Positions 4,853-8,949 of a stretch of 8,949 bases of DNA are shown in pieces (the first letter of the stretch is position 1; every line of letters starts with the position of its first letter). The notes beneath the pieces were generated by a model that was not told where the DNA came from, did not search any database, and was given only the letters and a program-made list of their open reading frames with translations. The position numbers and the translations under genes are program-made. The stretch lies in the NCBI GenBank assembly GCA_948902155.1, contig CAQVQZ010000084.1, positions 1 through 8,949 on the forward strand. Direction: 5' to 3'. This stretch comes from an uncultured Oscillibacter sp. (GTDB lineage Bacteria > Bacillota_A > Clostridia > Oscillospirales > Oscillospiraceae).

Positions 4853-7648
4853 TTAAGCGGCGGACGCTTTTACGGCGCCCTTGGAGAGGCTGGCGGTAAT
4901 ATCGTACTGGTCGATCACGTCGAATTTGGACCAGTCCTCCGCCACGCCCCGCTGATAGGCGGTGACGTGGATGCCGCCCTCGTCCACGGTGACCATGCTG
5001 AAGATCTGCTGGGACTCCTCCGCGCCGTCCTTGTGGACCACGGCGAATTTGCCGCCGGCGGTGTCCTCCTCAAACTCGTCCAGCTTTTCGCCCAGGGAGG
5101 AGCAGGTCATGAAGGTGGTGCCCTTGCCGATGTCCACGACCTTGTCCCCCTTGGCGGTGGTGCGGATGTATTCGTGGTCGTGGCCGTTCAGGTACAGGTC
5201 CACCTGAAGCTCGTCGCACAGGTCGGGGATATAGGGGTAGTCGGCGGGGTCGCTGAAGTTCACGATATAGGTGCCCACATGGGCCGCCATGATCCGCCAG
5301 GTGCAGTCCGCCTCCTCATAGACCTTTTTGGCCCAGGCGGTCTGCTCGGCGAAGAACTTGGCCCGGTCGGCCTCGATGTCCGCGCCCTGTTTGCCGGAGT
5401 AGGGGTCGGCGTTGATGAAGACGAAGCAGGCGTCTCCGACGACGCACCAGCCCGTGCCCTCCAGGGGGCCGTACTCCGCCTCGCCCGGCAGACTGGTCCG
5501 GGCGCCGTACTGCTTATAGAGCAGGTCGCCGGCATTCTCATGGTTGCCGGGGAGGAGGACGTTCAGCCGGTCCGCCATATGGCCGCCCAGCTTGTCGAAG
5601 TAGTCCGTCCACTGGGAGCTCTTATAGCCCGCGTCCACCATGTCGCCGGTGTTCAGCAGGAAGTCCGGCTGGACCTCCAGCCCGCTCACAAACTGCTCCA
5701 TGGTGTCCAGGAAGGGATCGTAGCCGGAGGGCTCCTCCGCCTGGAGGTCGCCGTACTGCATGAAGGTGAAGGCCCCGGACTCCGGCAGGGTGGTGAAGCT
5801 GTGGACCGCGCTGCGGGAATCCTTGCCCCGGTACGTGCCGCCCACCATGTACTCATAGGCGGTCTCCGCGCTCAGTCCGGTGAGGACGGCGGAGTGGCTC
5901 TGCGTCTCCTCCCAGCCCTTGGTCAGGTAGTGGAGGACGCTCTCGCCCTTGACGGTCTGCCAGGCGCTCTCGCCCTTGGCCCGGTACCAGACCTTGGAAT
6001 CCGTGACGGCGGGATCGGTGAGCCAGTTGAGGTTCACCTCGGCGAAGGTTGCGCCCACCTGGCAGAGGATCTCCCGGGGGGCGGCGTCGATCACGCCGTC
6101 GTCCAGCTCCAGGGGCAGGGGGGCGGAGGGATCTGTGGGGACGGTGACGGTCTCGCCGTCCACCACGGCGGCGGCGTAGTAGTAATACTGGCCCGGGTCC
6201 TTCAAAGGCAGCTTCACCGCGCCGCCCTCCGGCACGTCCACGGAGTCGGCGAGCTTCTCCGGGTCCTTGCCGTAGAAGACCTTGATGCTCTCGGCCTTCT
6301 TCCCCTCGGGGAGGAGCAGCCGCACATTGACGGTGGGCTGGGCGCCCTTGGCGGCCCAGTTCACCAGCAGGTCGTCCAGCAGGAGGACGGGCTTCTCGAG
6401 AACGAGGTCCTTGGCCACCTTCAATTCCGGGGCGTTCCCGGCCTTGACGAAGCCGGAGAGCATGGGATAGCCCGCGCCGGGCTCGCCCACCCAGGCCCAG
6501 GTGTTCTTGAAGTCCCACTTGAGTTCTTTCTCATACTGGTCCCGGCTCTGCAGAACCTCGGCGGAGGCCGTTTGGAAGATCTCCCGGTTGGGGTGCTTTT
6601 CCGGCTGGTTGCCGGAGAGGACCGCCCCCTCCCACACGTAGTTGTGGGTGATATTGGCGCCGCTTTCGCTGTCCAGGGTGCCGACGAAGCGGTCGATGTT
6701 TTGGGCGCCCTCCTCGCCGGAAACCTCCTTGACTACGGAGACGGTGTTCTTCAGGAAGCCCGCCGCGGCGAAAGCGCCGCTGACGCCGCCGCCGGAGACG
6801 GGGCCCTCGCCGCTGGACACCGTGACGGAGCCGCCCACAAAGCAGTTTTCCACAGATCCGCCGGTTTCCAGGCTGCCGGTGAAGCCGCCCACCAGCTCCT
6901 TGGCCTTGACCTTCATGTAGGACAGGCAGTTGCGCACGGGGCCCTCGCATTTGCCGACCAACCCGCCGGTGGTCTCCTTGGCCTTGATGGAGCCGGTGGC
7001 AAAGCAGTTTTCAATGGTGCCGTAGCAGACGCCGGCGAAGGCGCCGCAGGTTTTTTTGCCCTCGATGGTCACGTCCACCAGGCCCAGGTTCCGGATGGCG
7101 GGGCTGGTGAAGGTTTCGTCGCCCAGGTAGCCCACCAGGGCGGCGTATTTCTCGTCCACCCGGCGGATGCGGAGGTTGGAGATGGTATGGAACTGTCCGT
7201 CGATCTGGCCCTGGAACCAGCCGTCGGTTTTGTCGGCGTTTTCATCCTTATTGCCGGAGAGGGGAGGCATCCAGCCCTCGGCCTCCTCGCCGGAGGCGGC
7301 GGCGACGGCCTTGCCGATGGACTCCATCAGCGGACCCATGTCGATGTCCGCCGTCAGGACATAGTGCCCGTTCCGGGGGGCGTCGGGCCGGCCGTCCTTG
7401 TTGGTATCGGCGGATTTCCACCCGCCGGAGAGGAACAGCAGCTCCTCCGGCGTGCTGATCTCATAGGTCTTGGCCGCCTGGTTGTAGACGGGGGGCTTGG
7501 CCCCTAAGGACACCAGGGTTTCCGTGTCCCAGACCTCTTCGGTCCACCAGCCCTCCGCCTCCTTGGCGGAGGCACCCGCGGCCAGCAGAGGCAGCAGCAT
7601 CGCCAGCGCAAGCAGCAGAGACAGTAGTTTCACGGGGATGTTCCTCAT
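4853..7648 (-). CDS. Secreted GLUG-repeat metallophosphoesterase, purple-acid-phosphatase-like
   Basis: The 931-aa product begins with a Sec signal peptide (residues 1-28: MRNIPVK, a hydrophobic core, cleavage near AGASA). Residues about 160-345 contain GLUG-type repeats (for example GAFAG...GTIENC, GGLVGKCEGPVRNC, GGFTGSLETGGSVENC), normally found in surface and adhesion proteins. Residues about 408-515 look Ig-like and 525-620 like the fibronectin-type N-domain of purple acid phosphatases. The catalytic calcineurin-like domain follows: GDLQ (633-636), GDMVD (668-672), GNHE (701-704), AAHVGTY (788-794) and GHDHEY (822-827). These supply the expected metal ligands, with Gln where many family members have His in motif I. 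It should hydrolyse phosphoesters outside the cell. No LPXTG, SLH or other anchor is visible at the C-terminus. The start is fixed by AGGAGG (7657-7662, reverse) 8 nt upstream. The substrate is unknown. The gene is intact and high in GC. Confidence 0.88.
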   Translation of the reverse strand: MRNIPVKLLSLLLALAMLLPLLAAGASAKEAEGWWTEEVWDTETLVSLGAKPPVYNQAAKTYEISTPEELLFLSGGWKSADTNKDGRPDAPRNGHYVLTADIDMGPLMESIGKAVAAASGEEAEGWMPPLSGNKDENADKTDGWFQGQIDGQFHTISNLRIRRVDEKYAALVGYLGDETFTSPAIRNLGLVDVTIEGKKTCGAFAGVCYGTIENCFATGSIKAKETTGGLVGKCEGPVRNCLSYMKVKAKELVGGFTGSLETGGSVENCFVGGSVTVSSGEGPVSGGGVSGAFAAAGFLKNTVSVVKEVSGEEGAQNIDRFVGTLDSESGANITHNYVWEGAVLSGNQPEKHPNREIFQTASAEVLQSRDQYEKELKWDFKNTWAWVGEPGAGYPMLSGFVKAGNAPELKVAKDLVLEKPVLLLDDLLVNWAAKGAQPTVNVRLLLPEGKKAESIKVFYGKDPEKLADSVDVPEGGAVKLPLKDPGQYYYYAAAVVDGETVTVPTDPSAPLPLELDDGVIDAAPREILCQVGATFAEVNLNWLTDPAVTDSKVWYRAKGESAWQTVKGESVLHYLTKGWEETQSHSAVLTGLSAETAYEYMVGGTYRGKDSRSAVHSFTTLPESGAFTFMQYGDLQAEEPSGYDPFLDTMEQFVSGLEVQPDFLLNTGDMVDAGYKSSQWTDYFDKLGGHMADRLNVLLPGNHENAGDLLYKQYGARTSLPGEAEYGPLEGTGWCVVGDACFVFINADPYSGKQGADIEADRAKFFAEQTAWAKKVYEEADCTWRIMAAHVGTYIVNFSDPADYPYIPDLCDELQVDLYLNGHDHEYIRTTAKGDKVVDIGKGTTFMTCSSLGEKLDEFEEDTAGGKFAVVHKDGAEESQQIFSMVTVDEGGIHVTAYQRGVAEDWSKFDVIDQYDITASLSKGAVKASAA

Positions 7649-7670
7649 CTTGAATTCCTCCTCTTGAGTT

Positions 7671-7698
7671 CCGCCGCCCCGCGCCGGCAGAGCGGCGG
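7671..7698 (-). promoter_or_regulatory. Hairpin near the 5' end of the phosphoesterase leader
   Basis: CCGCCGC (7671-7677) pairs with GCGGCGG (7692-7698) around a 14-nt loop. With the predicted transcript start near 7705, the hairpin sits at about +7 of a short leader and ends 8 nt upstream of the AGGAGG site. Confidence 0.4.
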
Positions 7699-7711
7699 AC
7701 AGATTACATAC

Positions 7712-7740
7712 AGTATGCTACAACTTCTGGGGCCTGTCAA
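7712..7740 (-). promoter_or_regulatory. Candidate sigma-A promoter of the phosphoesterase gene
   Basis: On the reverse strand a perfect TTGACA (7735-7740) is followed after 17 bp by CATACT (7712-7717), a 4/6 match to the -10. Directly upstream lies an AT-rich tract (about 7741-7830) with A- and T-runs, including AAAGATTTTTATGTAGAAAA, which resembles an UP element though slightly farther upstream than usual. Confidence 0.65.
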
Positions 7741-7832
7741 TTAAAATTCGGCATTTTCTACATAAAAATCTTTACTCAAGCGTTTGCTTTCGTAAATTTT
7801 CGCAAAATATAGCATTTTTTTGCGTAACTTTT

Positions 7833-7858
7833 GGGGCGGGTCCGTTTGGACCCGCCCC
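7833..7858 (-). terminator. 11-bp hairpin downstream of the radical SAM gene
   Basis: GGGGCGGGTCC (7833-7843) and GGACCCGCCCC (7848-7858) form a perfect 11-bp stem with a 4-nt loop, about 80 nt past the radical SAM stop. A second small hairpin, GCGGCC/GGCCGC at 7863-7879 around a C-run, precedes it on the transcript. No U-tract follows (the next bases are AAAAGTTACG), so it is a probable rather than textbook terminator. Confidence 0.5.
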
Positions 7859-7938
7859 GTTGGCGGCCCCCCCGGCCGCATGCTTTATACCGCCCGGAAT
7901 TTCCCGTGAGCAGGCCCTGGAGGGTTTGAAGGCGCCCC

Positions 7939-8820
7939 TTAAAACAGGCTGAGCTGATCGGTTTCATGGCCCCGGCGGGAGGCGGCGACAATATGGCCCA
8001 TGGAGTACAGCAGGCCCCGGCGGCGGCACTCCTCCTGAAAGAGCTCCCACAGGGCCCGGGCCCTGGGGCTGGGGCATCGGTAGCGCGTTCCAAACCGGCG
8101 CCGGTAGCGCTCCGCCAGCCCCTGGCCGGGAAAGCGCTCCTCCAGCTGCCGGTAAAAGTACTCCCGCTGTCCCGGCCGGCAGGTCATCCCAAGGGCGGGG
8201 TAAATAAAGCGGGCCCCCGCGTCCGCGGCCCGGTTCACAAGGGCGCGGATGTTCTCCGGGCTGTCCTCCAGAAAGGGGAGGACCGGCATCATCAAAATGC
8301 CCGTGAACAGCCCGGCCGCGCTCAGCCGCTCCACCGCCGCAAGGCGGCGGCTGGGGGAGGGGGCGCGGGGCTCCACCTTGGCGGCCAGCTCGTCGTCACA
8401 GGTGGTAAGCGTCACCTTGCAGATGGCCGGCATGGTCCGGTTGATGGAGGCATCGGCGTCCCGGACGATCAGGTCGCTTTTGGTGGCGATGGCCGTGCCG
8501 AAGCCATAGGACTCCAGCAGCGTCAGCGCGTGCCGGGTGAGGAGCAGGTCCTTCTCAAAGGGGTTATAGGGATCGCTCATGGAGCCGGTGGCGACTACGC
8601 CGGTTTTGGCCTTGCTCTCCAGGTCGTCCCGGATGATCCGCAGGGCGTCCGCCTTTGCCCGGACCTGGTCGAAGGGGGCGGTGTGGTAGCAGTCGCTGCG
8701 GCTGTCGCAGTAGATGCAGCCGTGGCAGCACCCGCGGTAGATGTTCATGGTGTAGTCCGAGCCGAACCAGCTGGGGTCCTTCGTGCGGTTCACGATGGAC
8801 TTGGCGGGAATGTATTCCAT
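7939..8820 (-). CDS. Radical SAM protein, SplB/COG1533 (spore photoproduct lyase-like) family
   Basis: The 293-aa product carries the radical SAM cluster motif CX3CX2C at Cys31, Cys35 and Cys38 (YRGCCHGCIYCDSRSDCY), which should hold a 4Fe-4S cluster cleaving S-adenosylmethionine. It also has ATGSMSDPYNPFE (78-90) and KVEPRAPSPSRRLAA (148-162), both typical of the SplB-like COG1533 group. True spore photoproduct lyases are longer (about 340 aa) and repair UV thymine dimers; this shorter relative belongs to a group of uncertain function, so repair is inference. The last five residues, QLSLF (289-293), match the consensus bacterial sliding-clamp binding pentapeptide. The start at 8820 is chosen because AGGAGG (8827-8832, reverse) lies 6 nt upstream; an ATG six codons earlier lacks this. 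No clear promoter was found. The leader can form a hairpin at 8846-8878. Confidence 0.88.
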   Translation of the reverse strand: MEYIPAKSIVNRTKDPSWFGSDYTMNIYRGCCHGCIYCDSRSDCYHTAPFDQVRAKADALRIIRDDLESKAKTGVVATGSMSDPYNPFEKDLLLTRHALTLLESYGFGTAIATKSDLIVRDADASINRTMPAICKVTLTTCDDELAAKVEPRAPSPSRRLAAVERLSAAGLFTGILMMPVLPFLEDSPENIRALVNRAADAGARFIYPALGMTCRPGQREYFYRQLEERFPGQGLAERYRRRFGTRYRCPSPRARALWELFQEECRRRGLLYSMGHIVAASRRGHETDQLSLF

Positions 8821-8826
8821 GGGGTT

Positions 8827-8832
8827 CCTCCT
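8827..8832 (-). promoter_or_regulatory. Ribosome binding site fixing the radical SAM start at 8820
   Basis: AGGAGG on the reverse strand sits 6 nt upstream of the ATG at 8820. The alternative in-frame ATG at 8838 lies upstream of this site, so it is unlikely to be used. Confidence 0.8.
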
Positions 8833-8886
8833 GTTCACGGGCCGGCCGGCGGACCGAAGTCAGCGGGGGTCCCGCCGGTTCCGGGG

Positions 8887-8917
8887 AAAAACAGGGGCGG
8901 AGCCGACGCTCCGCCCT
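8887..8917 (-). terminator. Intrinsic terminator of a gene beyond the right edge
   Basis: On the reverse strand GGGCGGAGC/GCTCCGCCC arms (8908-8916 and 8895-8903) form a 9-bp stem with a 4-nt loop, followed after three bases by five T's (8887-8891). This is the most textbook terminator in the window. It must serve a reverse-strand gene whose body lies beyond 8949, and it separates that gene from the radical SAM gene. Confidence 0.75.
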
Positions 8918-8949
8918 ATAGGTTGAAATTCGTTTCCAGGATTCAGATT

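Noticed and set aside
7051..7057. A7 run in the phosphoesterase coding strand, possible slippage site
   Set aside because: It encodes Gly-Lys-Lys-Thr as AAA AAA A, not the A AAA AAA register of a typical -1 frameshift site. The frame continues cleanly and no alternative product is apparent.
4679..7507. A 942-codon open frame on the plus strand across the phosphoesterase gene
   Set aside because: It is the antisense shadow of a GC-rich gene. The predicted protein is low-complexity (Gly/Ala/Val/Leu/His-rich), matches no family, and lacks a signal or ribosome site, while the reverse strand has complete catalytic motifs.
8917..8949. Possible 3' end of a coding region at the right edge, reverse strand
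   Set aside because: Only 33 bases remain and the frames are too short to identify. The terminator implies a gene beyond the edge, but its stop codon cannot be placed.

Overview
The window looks like a GC-rich member of the class Clostridia, most likely a gut Oscillospiraceae relative (Flavonifractor/Oscillibacter-like). This is inferred from the high GC content, strong AGGAGG ribosome binding sites, a typical Firmicutes lipoprotein signal (MKKFLSLLLTLALVLSLAAC) and the gene families present. No rRNA, tRNA, CRISPR array, insertion sequence or phage gene was seen.

Layout: (1) 1-194, minus strand, the first 64 codons of a secreted lipoprotein, probably an ABC-transporter solute-binding protein, running off the left edge. 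(2) 195-589, a divergent intergenic region with a candidate promoter for each side. (3) 590-1402, plus strand, an AraC-family regulator with an N-terminal cupin sensor. (4) 1403-1637, a convergent gap with two GC-rich hairpins. (5) 1638-4491, minus strand, a two-gene restriction-modification operon. The first gene joins a PD-ExK nuclease domain to an N6-adenine methyltransferase (626 aa). It overlaps by 23 nt a second gene for a two-domain DNA specificity subunit (331 aa). Size, order and domain fusion match the BcgI-type (type IIB) architecture. (6) 4492-4852, the operon's leader and promoter, plus an 18-bp hairpin ending the next gene. (7) 4853-7648, minus strand, a 931-aa secreted metallophosphoesterase with GLUG-type repeats and a purple-acid-phosphatase-like C-terminal half. 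(8) 7649-7938, an AT-rich promoter island and hairpins. (9) 7939-8820, minus strand, a radical SAM protein of the spore-photoproduct-lyase-like family (COG1533) ending in a sliding-clamp-like QLSLF motif. (10) 8821-8949, a leader and an intrinsic terminator for a gene beyond the right edge.

The genes do not form one pathway. The lipoprotein and AraC gene are probably a divergent transporter/regulator pair. The restriction-modification genes form a self-contained operon with its own near-consensus promoter, and sampled rows are less GC-rich than the phosphoesterase gene, which suggests acquisition. The phosphoesterase and the radical SAM gene appear to be independent transcription units.

The most interesting element is the BcgI-like system. 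Its catalytic NPPY motif is encoded across a C7 run, its specificity gene carries an exact 18-nt in-frame internal repeat, and its mRNA is predicted to begin with a stable stem-loop.
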